From Pisaster brevispinus (lineage: Eukaryota > Echinodermata > Asteroidea > Forcipulatida > Asteriidae), in the NCBI GenBank assembly GCA_023634235.1, contig JAMKCF010000020.1, positions 4,712,001 to 4,776,000 of the forward strand: a stretch of DNA of 64,000 nt, in the 5' to 3' direction. The position numbers and the translations under genes are program-made. Each line of letters begins with the position of its first letter. Position 1 is the stretch's first letter. Shown here piece after piece: positions 1 to 11,794 of the stretch. The notes under the pieces are model-generated. The model was not told where the DNA came from and ran no database searches. It was given only the letters and a program-made list of their open reading frames with translations.

Positions 1-292
1 CGCAATATTAAGTGAACAAAACAGGGGTCAACAACTTCAAACATTTAAAACTGTTCCAACAGGGGTCAACAAATTCATACGATTAAAAGGTGAAACTGTT
101 CAAACAAGCTCATCTCACTTTAAAAGCTTACAAATTTGCTTGTGATGTTTATTTAAACCTTGTATTCACTTGTCCATGATAAACAACAGCTATCAAAATC
201 AACTTTGTGAATTGTTTATTAAGAATTGTTCATTTTCACAAGTTCCTCTAATGTCCTGTACATTCATGCAATTTTTTTATTCTAAGTGCGTG
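1..292. other. AT-rich flank, no gene seen
   Basis: No gene is recognisable. A short direct repeat, AACAGGGGTCAACAA, occurs twice near 20-75. The rest is low-complexity AT-rich sequence leading into the tandem array that follows. Confidence 0.5.
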
Positions 293-1243
293 TGGTATTG
301 TTGATTCCTTGGGAAGTAGATTTCTGTTTGACCAAAAACGTACCAACCCTTGATTTTTTTGTTTTTTGAAACCTAGAGGATTGAAATGAATGTATGCTTC
401 CAAAAACCAATGATGTACCATCCTTTTTTGATATGTTTCTTGAAAACTAGAGGATTGGAATGATTGTACTCTTCCAATAACCAATGATGTACCATCCCTT
501 GATGATATGTTTCTCGAAACCTAGAGGATTGGGATGAATGTACTCTTTCGATAACCAATGATGCACCATCCCTTTATGATGTGTTTCTTGAAAACTAGAG
601 GATGGGAATGAATTTACTCTTCCAAAAACCAATGATGTACCATCCCTTAATGATATGTTTCTTGAAAACTAGAGGATTGGAATGAATGTACTCTTCCGAT
701 AACCAATGATGCACCATCCCTTTATGATGTGTTTCTTGAAAACTAGAGGATTGGAATGAATTTACTCTTCCAAAAACCAATGATGTACCATCCCTTAATG
801 ATATGTTTCTTGAAAACTAGAGGATTGGAATGAATGTACTCTTCCGATAACCAATGATGCACCATCCCTTTATGTGTTTCTTGAAAACTTGAGGATTGGA
901 ATGAATTTACTCTTCCAAAAACCAATGATGTACCATCCCTTGATGATATGTTTCTTGAAACCTAGAGGATTGGAATGAATGTACTCTTCCAATAACCAAT
1001 GATGTACCATCCCTTTATGATGTGTTTCTTGAAAACTAGAGGATTGGAATGAATGTACTCTTCCAATAACCAATGATGATATGTTTCTTGAAAACTAGAG
1101 GATTGGAATGAATGTACTTTTCCAATAACCATTGATGATATGTTTCTTGAAAACTAGAGGATTGGAATGAATGTACTCTTCCAATAACCAATGATGATAT
1201 GTTTCTTGAAAACTAGAGGATTGGAATGAACGTACTCTTCCAA
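293..1243. repeat. 74-bp tandem array
   Basis: About ten units of 74 bp contain the phrases ATGATGTACCATCCCTT, GTTTCTTGAAAACTAGAGGA and TACTCTTCCAATAACC. The last three or four units (from about 1,070) lack the GTACCATCCCTT segment and are about 59-60 bp long, so a deleted unit was itself amplified. Short open frames on the - strand follow the repeat and have no other sign of coding. A single displaced, inverted copy lies near 3,139-3,210. Confidence 0.9.
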
Positions 1244-1335
1244 AGTACAAATTTTGTATCGTTCATATCTACACATCTTCAAAGACAAAGTACCAGTTGT
1301 TTTGTAATAAATGATTGATTTGGTTCAACCTGAAA

Positions 1336-2225
1336 GCTCACAAATCCTCAAGAGAAATTTCTCCATCTGAGAGCTCACGGGTTATAAATCAAGACCTTAA
1401 CACTCCTCCAGAGAAACATTTCCATCTGAAAGCTCACTGATTCTAAAGTTCATACCCGTACCAATCCTCCAGAGAAATATTTCCATCTAAAAGCTCACTG
1501 GTTCTAAAGTTCATACTTGTACCAACCCTCCAGAGAAAACATTTGCATCTGAAAGCTCACTAATTCTAAAGTTCATACTAGTACTAATCTTCCAGAGAAA
1601 TATTTCCATCTGAAAGCTCACTGATTCTAAAGTTCATACCAGTACCAACCCTCCAGAGAAAACATTTCCATCTGAGAGCTCACTGATTCTAATCTTCATA
1701 CCAGTATCATCCTCCAGAGAAATATTTCCATCTGAAATCTCACTGATTCTAAAGTTCATACCAGTACCAATCCTCCAAAGAAAACATTTCCATCTGAGAG
1801 CTCACTGATTCTAATGTTCATACCAGTATCATCCTCCAGAGAAATATTTCCATCTGAAATCTCACCGATTCTAAAGTTCATACCAGTACCAATCCTCCAG
1901 AGAAACATTTCCATCTGAGAGCTCACTGATTCTAAAGTTCTTACCAGTACCAATCCTCCAGAGAAACATTTCCATCTGAAAACTCACTGATTCTAAAGTC
2001 CTTACCAGTACCAATCCACCAGGTAAATATTTCCACCTGAAATCTCACTGGTTCTAAAGTTCATACCAGTACCAATCCTCCAGAGAAATTTTTCCATCTG
2101 AAAGCTCACTTATTCTAAAGTTTATATCAGAACCAATCCTCAAGAGAAAACATTTCCATCTGAAAGCTCACTGATTCTAAAGTTCATACCAGAAGTAACC
2201 CTCCAGAGGAATATTTCCATCTGAA
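1336..2225. repeat. 61-bp tandem array
   Basis: About fourteen units of 61-62 bp contain CCTCCAGAGAAATATTTCC, ATCTGAAAGCTCACTGATTC and TAAAGTTCATACCAGTACC. Units differ by substitutions and a one-base insertion (AGAAAACATTT versus AGAAATATTT). The array is unrelated in sequence to the 74-bp array beside it. No coding function is inferred. Confidence 0.9.
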
Positions 2226-3138
2226 GAACATGTACTGTCAAAGTTCAGAAAATGACATTTGAAATACCCACAAATCTCTGTTCCTTATTTTAATTGCCGC
2301 ACAATTTAAAAAACTAAAACAACAGCAACTAGTGTATAGCATAACAACATATGTAACATTTGTGTACAATGGATTTGTGCAAACTTGTACAAGGGTAAAA
2401 ATATGTTGTTTTTAATGCTATCAATGGTCACTTTAGCGTGCTTCAGGAAATGTAGTAATTATAACATTTTTTATTCAATGTTAAAACTTTATAGCACTAA
2501 ATATTTGCACAACACCATCGTTTCTCTGAAATTAGCCTGAATATACTGTACATGCACGAGCAAGCTGGAATGGGTGGGTAGAGTTTCTAGACTTAACCAT
2601 AGTCTAGATGTCACTTGATCGATACTTGGTTTGACTTCAAGATGGTTAAAGGTTGTTTGATGAAGCGGATAACGTTTTGTAAACATTTGTGATTACACGC
2701 AAAGTTAATTTCAAGAATGATTTCCTTCAGTACTCCATGGTTCAACAGAAAAATTGTAGGTTTTTGCCAAAATGCCAATCAGTAAGCCCATTGTTTGTTA
2801 TTGCACTATATTATACAGTGAATTTTAAGACAATGGACAGATAAGCCAACACTCTTTTATCTGCAATGATTTAAACTTCAAATTAACTGAAGATTTAGCA
2901 CCCAAACTTGCTCCAAGTTAAAGTGGTTTTTTTTTTCATGGAGCATCTTGCTCATGTGAATTTAGCTCATGTTACTAAAATAGAGTTTGCAAAATATTTA
3001 CTAAGACAAGGGAAAATGTTTGTTGCTGCTCATGAGATTTCTCTGTTGATTGTCAGACCTCTGTCATCTTCAAGTATTTGTGTTCTCTGTAAAAATAAAT
3101 AAACAAATAAAAAGGAAAATGGAATTTTAGGTTAAGGT
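2226..3138. other. Unassigned AT-rich DNA
   Basis: No gene, exon pattern or repeat family was recognised. Open frames here are under 70 codons and unremarkable. Confidence 0.5.
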
Positions 3139-3210
3139 CATCAAATCATTGGTTTTTGAAAGAGTTCATTCATTTCATTTCTCTAGTTTTCAAGAAACAT
3201 TTCATAAAGT
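3139..3210 (-). repeat. Solitary inverted copy of the 74-bp unit
   Basis: Read on the - strand, this stretch contains GTTTCTTGAAAACTAGAG, then a diverged ATGAATGAACTCTTTC and CAAAAACCAATGAT. These are the phrases of the 74-bp array at 293-1,243, in the same order. It is one diverged monomer in opposite orientation, about 1.9 kb from the array. Confidence 0.8.
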
Positions 3211-3336
3211 CAGGTGAAGTTTGTGGTGAAACCATGTATAAAATAACTTGCCGTTTCGATCAGTATGCTTTGATTGTCTTGACACAATACCCACTGCTTT
3301 ATAGGATTCGAACTGCCTCTAGCTACCAGTTAATCT

Positions 3337-3465
3337 CGGAGGTCTAGTGGTGAGACATCTGCTCTAGAATGGCGAAGGTCATGGGTTAGAATCCCGAGTA
3401 ATATGCGGCATGCCTGTGGATTTTTTATTCACAGAACTCTGGAAAGTATTGAGTATACAGTGATT
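3337..3465 (+). mobile_element. tRNA-derived SINE-like relic
   Basis: A tRNA-like head is visible: an A-box-like GTCTAGTGGTGAGACAT followed about 40 bp later by a B-box-like GGGTTAGAATCCCGAG. A similar head (GTTTAACGGTGAGACATC with GGGTTCAAATCC) is found on the - strand near 16,960-17,105, so this is a dispersed family rather than a functional tRNA gene. The B box carries a change (TTAGAATCC in place of TTCGAATCC), consistent with decay. Confidence 0.6.
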
Positions 3466-3889
3466 TTTACACATCGTAGTATGGGTAAAACCAATTAATA
3501 TTTGTTATCCCTGATGCCAACTCAACATCTCTTACACTGAAATCAATTTTACCTGGAATTTGTCAAGCTCGTCACTGGGACTATTTCTATCTCAAACGGG
3601 GGGCACAATGGCTTGGAGTCTGATAGCTTTGATGGCAGTCGGTTGACATGATGTAAGCTGGTTGACTTCCTCAGTCTAGTAGGCAGAAATAGATCAGAAG
3701 AAATAAAACCAATCAAATTAGTCAGAAACGAGTCCAGAACCTAGATGTCATAGAGCCGCTTAACCCTAAACAGTCCCTTAACACCAAGCACTTAGCGTCA
3801 GGGTTTCCGAAATGTATGTGTGCACTGGGACAATATTTATTTTTTAGAATAATTTTTGGGAATATCGTTTTCTTCAGCATTTCAACACC

Positions 3890-4101
3890 AGGACCTAAGT
3901 TTGGCGCACAGGTCCCTTATCATTCACACCAACAATCTCTACCCACCTAACAAGTACCCTTTTACTCCTGGGTGATGAGAAGCCATTCAAGTTAAGTTTT
4001 CTTGCCCAAGAAACACAAGTGTCACAAACGGGATTCGGACCCTCTGATAGTTCAGCCAAAGAACTTAAGTTCAGTGCTCTAGATTGCTCGGTCTTTACAC
4101 G
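3890..4101 (-). mobile_element. Diverged tRNA-derived SINE
   Basis: On the - strand the order is a tRNA-Leu-like head (GACCGAGCAATCTAGAGC, ACTTAAGTTCT), a decayed B box (GGGTCCGAATCCCG), then the body phrase ACACTTGTGTTTCTTGGGC and ACCCAGGAGTAAAAGGGTACTTG. The same body follows the better preserved copy at 4,172-4,490. It is too degenerate to define both ends precisely. Confidence 0.7.
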
Positions 4102-4171
4102 CTATGATTTAATAGGCTCTGCAAATACACACTCTGCAAAGATGGTCGGTTAGTTGGACATTGCTATAATA

Positions 4172-4490
4172 ACCAAAAATCACTAGTTCTTATATAGCAC
4201 TTTTTTCAATAACCTTTTAATGCACTTTACATTAGTGCCCTGGTCATTGGGACAACAACATTCCTGTAATCTTTCTCAGCTCCTTGGGGAGTGAACAGGC
4301 CTGGCGCTCTGAAAGCTTTTTTAAACACAAGTTCAACCTGTACCCTCACAGGTACCCAATTACACCCCTGGGCGCGATTATCATGAAGCATCTTCCTCGA
4401 GGACATAAGTGCCATAACCCGGATTCGAACCCACACCCAGACTTAACCACCAGAACTTGAGTGCAAGAGACCACTTGGCCATGACACCCT
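4172..4490 (-). mobile_element. tRNA-Leu-derived SINE
   Basis: On the - strand, the element starts with GTCATGGCCAAGTGGTCTC (A box), then ACTCAAGTTCTGG, which matches a tRNA-Leu anticodon arm with CAA, then a perfect B box GGGTTCGAATCC. A non-tRNA body follows (CACTTATGTCCTCGAGG, GGGTGTAATTGGGTACCTG, AAAGTGCATTAAAAGG). It ends in GTGCTATATAAGAACTAGTG. This head-body-tail organisation is that of a Pol III SINE. It is the best preserved copy of its family in the window. Confidence 0.85.
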
Positions 4491-4499
4491 ATGTCAATT

Positions 4500-7400
4500 C
4501 TTGTGTTCAACAATAACATACTTTTCTTTTAGCAAAGAGAGGTAACAAAAATCCCTACCCTGTTGTTTTGGTACCTAATTCGCATTACTCTCAGTCTTTT
4601 TTGTGCTTCTTCTGCAAAAAGAAAAACAATTTAAAGTTTCAAATAACCAGGGAAGACATCAGTAAAATTGCATTCATTCTGCAAAGAGAAGGATTGTCGC
4701 TCTTCAAATATTTAAAGATGGGCTCTAAGGTCATAGTTCAGATTTGTGATGCACTGATTTTCTAATAGATAGAGTCCTTTAGGAAAGTGGGAGAAAAAAT
4801 ACCAGTCCCTAACCTCACATTTGGTGTAAACTGCCACTGCTTTTGAAACCCTTCCAGTACAAATTTTGTTAACATCCAAAACATCCACTAAAGCTGCCAT
4901 TACTCAATTAAATAAGGGGAACAGACTCACATGGATTGTTACACTGCTCTGGTTAAAGAATATTTTTCATATTATGGAAAGTGCGAAAAATAATTGATCA
5001 CTGTTCTATTTAACCCTTGTTGTGTCCTGCACCAATTAAACTGCCCAAGTTTTTGGAATGTGGGTTTTGTTTTCTTTTTGTTGCCATGACAACTTCCTTT
5101 AATTGACCAACCAGCTGACTGTCTTTTTCCAGCCACCTCCGCAGCTTTCTTACTTGAAATCAAGTCCATCTTTCTCTGCTCCAAGAGTCTCTTTTTGGAG
5201 TTCTGCTTGTTTTGTCACACCTTCATAAAACAAACATGAAAAAAAGAAGTTGATACCACACCTCTAAGGACGGAATTATGTGATTTTAGGTAACAATGCT
5301 TGATCCTGGGCTTGACAGCCTCAAGAGGCGAGAAATGCAGTACACCCCATGCACGCTGCTTGATACAGGGATCTCATCAAGCTGTGAAATCCTATGGGAG
5401 AGGGCATGGCATATTGAAAAAAGAAGAAGAAATACATTCACATACATTAATAGTAAAAAAACACACCGAAAAACCGACCTGTGAAAATGTCACAGTGACG
5501 TTGCCAAAAATAACTAGGTCCACACAACTGGAGAATAAAGATAAGCCCTTGATTTACCGGGTCGACCAATTTAATTGTGGGAAGGGGAGGGGGGGGGGGG
5601 GTTGAATTGATATCTTCGTTTGTAAGAAGATGTCAAAAATTCGAAAAAAGGAGTACAGCGCCCTAGTTACTGGGTCTAGGTCTTCAATTCAATGCTATTT
5701 CTTACACTTTTCACACTAATGGAAATATTCATTTGGAGGATTGTGGTATGGGTGTGCACCTTTTAAATGTGAGAATCTTCTGCCACTTTTAAAAATTGAG
5801 CAAGCTGTCACTGGCTGTGCAGGCTCCACCTTATTCATAAACTGTATCGATACACCAATGTTTTCATCCAGTCACCACACACACGACTTACCTTCTCTCC
5901 CATCTGCCCATCACGATCGGTAACTGATGATTCGGTCGCGATGCTGCAAAAAAATTCAACACGATCGGCACTGCTAACTTGCAAAAAATGTACATTATTA
6001 ACAGTCTTATAAGATAGGATTTACATTCAAGTTGTTGAAACTATGTTTGTTATTGCTCACGCGACGAAGAAATGTACACTGTGACTACTGTCTGACCCCA
6101 TGACAAAAGTACACAACTTGAACAGTCGTACGTTGTTTACACACGTGATTGCTGCACTTTAGTAGCTGATGAATGGGAATAGTAGCGCCTCCAACGCTTT
6201 CTATTGTTGATAAACAAACCGCGCTGGTTGGCACGGACGGCCGAATTGTTAGTAAAACATTCAATCTCGTTAGCAGGTGTTTTAACCAAATTCAAATTTT
6301 TCTGCAAACTTTCATTAAATGTAATACCGGCCATGATTGGTTTCTTTATTTCCAGCAAATTCAACCCTATTTTTGAATACTTGTGTAGCATTGCTTCAAA
6401 CTGTGGTTGTCTTATTTTGTTTTGCATTTATGGCTTTCCATAGTTTTTCAACCTCTGTTGGCCAAAAAAAAAATCGTGGTGGGGTACCTGACCAGTATGG
6501 AATCCTGACAAAACGCTATGAAATTACAGCAAAACCTGACTATTTTAGCATGCAACTGCGTTTATGAAGCTGTCGTCTGCTAGGTATTCTGTGTTGTTTT
6601 GTTAATGTGGTTTTTCACGGCCAACGACCAAAAAGTCGGTTCGGTATTCCATTTTTTGATTCAGCACCCTAAGAACTATGTAAACTAGGCATATAACCAA
6701 CTTTACTTCAAAATGCCGCTTGAAATCTGTCCAAGTCTATCTTTCATCTCGTAAATACAATGAAATGAATACAGTGTAAAGATGAAAGAAAAGATTTGGT
6801 TTTGATTTGAGTTTGAAAAGACGTGATAACTAACAATCATTTTTATAAAAAGATGGTTCAGTGGATCTACTTGAGTTTTCCTTGTAGTGAGGGCTGCTGT
6901 CAGCACATGCTCACAATGTTAATATTTCCATTGTTGACTCTTCTAATGTACATCTGGTCTGCCACACGTCCTAGCAAGAGGGGTGAGTGATTGGTAAGAA
7001 GGGCAGGACAAAACTCTGCCAGCATCCTTTGTGTACACCATTGGTGTGTCAGTTGTCAATGATAGATGAAACCAAATTATGAAACACAATTAAAAATAAA
7101 TAATGCAGGCAGTACCTGGACATGCGAACAACGAACCTTGAAAAAACAAAAAAATAAAAACCTTTGACAAATGCAAAACAGACCCACTATGGAAACAGCA
7201 TGTCAGCATTTTCTGACAGAGTACCACAGGAACAATGCAACCAAACAGGTCCCTCACTAAAGGAAACTGATTTCTAACTTATCTGTGTTTGGGAAAATGT
7301 TACTTACTAATGGTGGAAACAACAAACAAAATCATGTCCAATTGCAATATTCAACCGATTCGATAAATATTATGAAAAGTTGTTATTTGAGCTGATAAAA

Positions 7401-7890
7401 ATTTAACCAACCAATTCATGGGTATAGAAATTCAATAAGGGCTTTTTAAAAGCACTGTATTAATTTCATTTGATGAAATATTAAATATAAAGTATCATTT
7501 GAGTGAAGGTGTTCATAGAAAAAATTTAAGTGGCAAGGTGAAAATTTCCAAAGCTAGCATTCAAATTCCAATCTACTTCAAACTTTGTAGTGGACAATAC
7601 ATTGACTTATTAGCCATATGTTTGGTGATTCCTGTTATAAACATTCTTAAAACAGTTTGTAAAATTAAATTGCAAGAGGCGTTATTCGATTTCTGATTTG
7701 TTCTGATTACAGAAAAAAACTATTTGCAACTTGGATTGGGAGGAAGGCAATCTGTGATCTACAAAATGCTTTCCTCAGTTTGACTGGATGGGTAAACAGA
7801 TAGATTTGTCCTTGTTCTTTGTTTAAAGGTACGTGACTACCTTATTCATAAAAATACTTAATATTGTTTAATATTATTAATTTCAAAGCC
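4500..7890. other. Unassigned unique-looking DNA
   Basis: No gene can be supported. A run of about 15 G lies near 5,585-5,602. Sequence at 5,900-6,240 is richer in CpG than its surroundings (GATCGG, GGTCGCGATGC, CACACGTGATTG, GCGCTGGTTGGCACGG) and contains a CACGTG E-box, so it could be a promoter, but no linked open frame is convincing. The remainder is AT-rich with scattered stops in all frames. Confidence 0.4.
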
Positions 7891-7895
7891 TTGTT

Positions 7896-8027
7896 GATTT
7901 CACAAAGAGCTAAGACTGTTCTTAACTGCCAATTAATCTTAATTGCTAAGCAAAGTGTAATGTCAGAATACAAATCACTGTGGTAATACTGCCAACTCAT
8001 CGATGAATCTTATCTCTTTGTGAAATC
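7896..8027. mobile_element. Foldback MITE-like element
   Basis: The left arm GATTTCACAAAGAGCTAAGAC (7,896-7,916) is the inverted counterpart of the right arm near 8,005-8,027, whose reverse complement contains GATTTCACAAAGAGATAAG. About 90 bp separate the arms. I recall inverted GATTTCACAAAGAGTTAAGAC-type foldbacks as widely dispersed in marine invertebrate genomes. No target duplication could be fixed. Confidence 0.65.
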
Positions 8028-8430
8028 GGCCCCTGGTCTCTCATTATGTAACTTTGCTTTCCTTCTTCGCTCTACTTTGTCCACAGACTGCTTATTTTCT
8101 GCTTTCTTCTTCTTTGTGCTGCTGATATCTAGTTTGAAATTTGTCAATATTGTTGGCATTATTTGTATAACTGGCTCAATTCATAATTATTGCACTCTGT
8201 CCGATCTGTTTTGTTGTCTTTGTTTTTTTGGTTGTCTATGGCTGCTCCCCTCAAGTCTTGGCTTATTTGAACAGCCTCCTTACTTGATTCTACTGGACGT
8301 CTTTTCATTGTCATTAACTTTATCAATTGTCCTATTTACTTTTTGTTTGTGTTGTACTAGTAACAATTTGTCCTGTGATTCTGCCTTTTGTTATTGTGTT
8401 TTCGGAAATAAATGTTTTATTGAACTGATC
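8028..8430 (+). other. T-rich open region ending in a polyadenylation signal
   Basis: A 139-codon open frame (8,020-8,439) is Phe/Leu/Cys-rich and has no ATG start, which suggests low-complexity T-rich DNA rather than a protein gene. AATAAA occurs near 8,407, so this may be the 3' end of a transcript or retroelement. No reverse transcriptase motif is visible. Confidence 0.3.
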
Positions 8431-8530
8431 GAAAGGTAGGACCATCATTTGGTTGCTGTTGATGTAATGCTGATTTTTCGGAAGGTAGGACCATCATTTG
8501 GTTGCTGTTGATGTAATGCTGATTTCTGGG
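8431..8530. repeat. Tandem duplication, about 53 bp
   Basis: The segment GAAGGTAGGACCATCATTTGG ... GATGTAATGCTGATTT occurs twice in a row with almost no change, indicating a recent local duplication. Confidence 0.85.
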
Positions 8531-9549
8531 CCACATTATCAAGAAAGATACAATAAAAGTCACCTGTGAAAGTTTCAGTTGAACACAGTGACTACTTGTT
8601 GAGGAAACAGCAAAAAACTGAAACAGTGTTGTCATCAAGAACATCAAATCCATCCTTGTTTAGCGAGGTGACGATACTCTAACATGCAATGCCGCAAAAC
8701 TTGTACATCAAAGTAACATCAAAGATGGAACTATTGATTAGTTGGCCTGTACAAACACTGAATGTTTAGGAGCTCAATGGTAAGAAAAATTGAGCTGAGA
8801 GAGATGAAATTTTCCATTCAACGAGTTGAATGGCACATTCCATATTGCAACGAATGAAAATATTCACTCTGTTGCACTCATTCACATCCATTAATTGCTT
8901 TAAAATAACACCAAGTAGATCTTTGTCATTTGGAGGAAAAAACAAAATCAACCAAATGGACAAGATTCTATTCTGGCATCCAACATGAGGGCAATTTGTG
9001 CACTCATGTGGTGTGGTCTTGCGTGCGACAGTAAAAAAGGATTGGAAAAAGTGCTTGGTGCAAAAAGTACAAAAATTTACAGTTTATGGCGTAGGCCATG
9101 TGACGAATGCCGTGTGACTTCAGATCCTCCGATCAAATGACAAGAATGTACTTGGATGTTGTATGAAAACAGCCAGTTTACAAGACATGTCATTCATTTG
9201 TTAGTAATAGCCCACATGCACAAGCGCCATCTTGCAGATATGCTGCATTGCTTCTTTGGAGATGCAGTACACTTAAAATATAGATCAAGCTGCCAAGATG
9301 GACGCCATGCTGTAATTTACATGTAACTATGCCAGGTTTTACAGTTGTGCACAGAACTGCCTCAAAATCAGCGTGCCATAATGGTTGCCGGTGGTCCTTG
9401 TATTGTGATTTCGGCAAAAAGTGCTGTGCGCACCGATCAATCACATTGGGACATGGAAATGAGTTATTGCAGTCACCAACTTAAGAAACACCTGGGCAAA
9501 CCCTTTCTCTTAATGATTAGTGTCAAAAGGACAAAGTAATTATGGTCAA
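8531..9549. other. Unassigned DNA with one module fragment
   Basis: No gene was recognised. The phrase AGCCAGTTTACAAGACATGTC near 9,170 is a copy of the sequence that precedes the exon-like modules at 9,732 and 22,755, so this stretch contains at least a broken piece of that duplicated unit. Confidence 0.4.
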
Positions 9550-9640
9550 GTATGTTACGCAAGTGCCATGACCAGGACTTGAACCCATACTCTGATAACA
9601 CCAAACATGAATCTCACCAAGACATTCCACCTGACACATT
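9550..9640 (-). mobile_element. SINE relic
   Basis: AAGTGCCATGACCAGGACTTG followed by AACCCATACTCTG is the reverse complement of a decayed B box plus SINE body, as in the copies at 4,172-4,490 and 17,600-18,048. Only a fragment remains. Confidence 0.55.
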
Positions 9641-9731
9641 AACTCAATATCGGTTGACGACAGCCAGTTAACAAGACGTGTCATGCATCTGTTATCAATT
9701 GTTAACAGCTTTTCATGTTTCATATTTGCAG

Positions 9732-9834
9732 AATTCCTGTACAGGAAGTTGTTTGATTGTTGCCATTCACTGATGTCGAAGGAGATATTGAGCTGCTTCT
9801 CTGAGTAAAGTCAAGTCATCTGTCCATATAAAAA
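9732..9834 (+). ncRNA. Exon-like module, type A copy 1
   Basis: The segment is bounded by an acceptor (TTTCATATTTGCAG) and a donor (AAAA|GTAAGTCTTGC). Copies at 20,919-21,016 and 22,755-22,844 share the core (TTGCCATTCACTGATGT, GGAGATATTGAGCTGC) and the splice signals, and the flanking intron sequence is also related. No open frame is conserved between copies. It looks like a duplicated exon of a non-coding or lowly conserved transcript; transcription is inferred, not shown. Confidence 0.45.
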
Positions 9835-10149
9835 GTAAGTCTTGCATTTTGATCCAATATCTACTTTAATTTGCCAAAAAGTTGCACTAAATTCATGAAG
9901 ACAAATTAATCTTTGCTCAAAGGTCATTTGTCTCACCTTTGTTTTGATGCATACATGTTGAATTATGTACAAAAGTTATTGCAGTTCACCTGTATGAAGA
10001 TTTTGTTGCACAGATGTCACAGTTTGGTCTATGGACGGTCTAAAAAAACAGTCTCTTTTAGTTTCAAAAGATAACATGCTTGTGAAACATATTTTGACTT
10101 GAAATATCTCCACAGTCTCCTTAATGTGGCTGTTAAACCTAGTGGTCTT

Positions 10150-10799
10150 AGCCACTCCAACCACTTTAGGTCATCCATGTGACGGCACAGGTTGTGCTGA
10201 TTAGTAAACTCACTGCTACACTCCAACCACTGCGGATCCTCCAAGTGACGGCACAGGTTGTGCTGATTAGTAACTTCACTGCACTCCTACCACTGCAGGT
10301 CATCAATGTGAAGGCACGGGTTGTGCTGATTAGTAAACTCACTTGACTCCAACCACTGCTGGTCATTCATAAAACAGCACAGGTAGCGCTGATGAGAAAA
10401 CTCACTGCACTCCAACCACTGCAGGTCAGCCATATGACAGCACATATTGTGCTGATAAGTACACCAGCTGCACTCCAACCACTGCAGGTCATCCATGTGA
10501 CGGCACAGGCTATGATGATTAGTAAACTCACTGCTACACTCCAACCACTGCAGGTCATTCGTGTGACGGCACAGATTGTGCGGATTAGTAAAGTAACTGC
10601 CGCACTTCAACCACTGCAAGTCATCCATGTGACGGCACAGAATGTGCTGATTAGTAAACCTTATCAGCACAATCTGTGCTGTCACATGGATGACCTACAG
10701 TGGTTGGAGTGTAGCAGTGAGTTTACTTATCAGCACAGTGATGGCACAGGTTGTGCTGATTAGTAAACTCACTGCTACACTCCAACCACTGTACGTCAT
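10150..10799. repeat. 63/66-bp satellite, block 1
   Basis: The units contain AACTCACTGCTACACTCC, AACCACTGCAGGTCATCC, ATGTGACGGCACAGG and TTGTGCTGATTAGTAA. Unit length is 66 bp, or 63 bp when CTA is missing from CTGCTACACTCC. Because both lengths are multiples of three, long open frames appear on both strands. They translate to repeats of 21-22 residues and are not taken as genes. An inverted unit lies at 10,661-10,738. Confidence 0.9.
10661..10738 (-). repeat. Inverted unit 1 of the 66-bp satellite
   Basis: CACAATCTGTGCTGTCACATG, then GATGACCTACAGTGGTTGG and AGTGTAGCAGTGAGTTTAC, is the reverse complement of the satellite unit. It directly follows a direct unit, so the two could form a hairpin with a stem of roughly 65 bp. 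Confidence 0.85.
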
Positions 10800-11224
10800 A
10801 TTAATAATAATAGTGGCTTCTTATATAGCGCTCATATCGATCACTCAGGTACGCTCAAGGCACTTCAACATTAAGTATTTTCCTGCAAGTTATTCTTTGA
10901 GCTACGCTTGAATTATCAGACCTACTCCTTTACATAGCACAATGTAATGGTTTACAAGGTGCTGTGGCACAATATGCTGCCAATCAAACCAGGAACAGCG
11001 GGGCAGACCCCTTCTCTTTTCCATAAATGCACTGGGTTCTTTTACGTGCCTTACACAACACACAGGACAAACGACTTTACATCCCATCCAAAAGATGAAG
11101 CATTCATGGTTAAGTGTCTTGCTTAATGACACAAGTGTTACTGTCGGGAATTGGACCCAAACTCTGCTCATCAGAAACACCAGAGCTTGAGTCCAGTGCT
11201 CTTATCCGCTCGGCAACGATACGC
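10800..11224 (-). mobile_element. tRNA-derived SINE inserted in satellite
   Basis: On the - strand: a tRNA-like head (TTGCCGAGCGGATAAGAGC, ACTCAAGCTCTGG), a decayed B box (GGGTCCAATTCCCG), a body with AAGCAAGACACTTAACC, and a 3' end TGAGCGCTATATAAGAAGCC followed by (ATT)n. It interrupts a 66-bp satellite unit, so it arrived after the array formed. The target duplication is short or obscured, with CAT at both junctions. Confidence 0.85.
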
Positions 11225-11715
11225 CATGTGATGACACAGGTTGTGCTGATTAGTAAACTCAGCGGTACACTCGAACCTCTGCAGGTCAGCCATGTGACGG
11301 CACAATTTGTGCTGATAAGTAAACTCACTGCTACACTCCAACCACTAAAGGTCATCCGTATGACGGCAAAGATTGTGCTGATTAGTAAACTTACTGCTAC
11401 ACTCCAACAACTGCACATCTTCCATGTGACGGCACAGTTTATGCTTATTAGTAAACTCACTGCACTCCTACCAGTACAGGTCAGCCATTTGACGGCACAG
11501 ATTGTGCTGATTAGTGAACTCAGTGTACTCCATCCACTGCAGGTCATCCATGTGACAGCACAGATTATGCTGATTAGTAAATTCCCTGCTACACTCCAGC
11601 CACTGCAGGTCCTCCATGTGACGGCACAGGTTGTGCTGATTAGTAAACTCACTGCTACACTCCAATCACTGCAGGTCATCCATGTGACGGCACTGGTTGT
11701 GCTGATTAGTAAACC

Positions 11716-11794
11716 TTATCAGCACAATCTGTGCCGTAACATGGATGACCTACAGTGGTTAGAGTGTAGCAGTGAGTTTACTTATCAGCACAGT
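11716..11794 (-). repeat. Inverted unit 2 of the 66-bp satellite
   Basis: Nearly identical to the inverted unit at 10,661 (TTATCAGCACAATCTGTGCC, ATGGATGACCTACAGTGG). The 1,055-bp offset marks a higher-order period. Confidence 0.85.

Noticed and set aside
293..2225. Tandem arrays as a CRISPR-like array
   Set aside because: Units are contiguous and diverged throughout with no unique spacers, and the genome is eukaryotic.
4420..4490. tRNA-Leu-like sequence as a real tRNA gene
   Set aside because: The acceptor stem does not pair well and the sequence continues into a SINE body and tail shared with other copies.
5009..5040. TTAACCCTTGTTGTGTCC as another piggyBac end
   Set aside because: No subterminal direct repeat, no matching right end and no transposase-like frame nearby; likely chance.
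8020..8439. 139-codon Phe/Leu/Cys-rich frame
   Set aside because: It lacks an ATG start and its composition follows T-rich DNA; no domain is visible.
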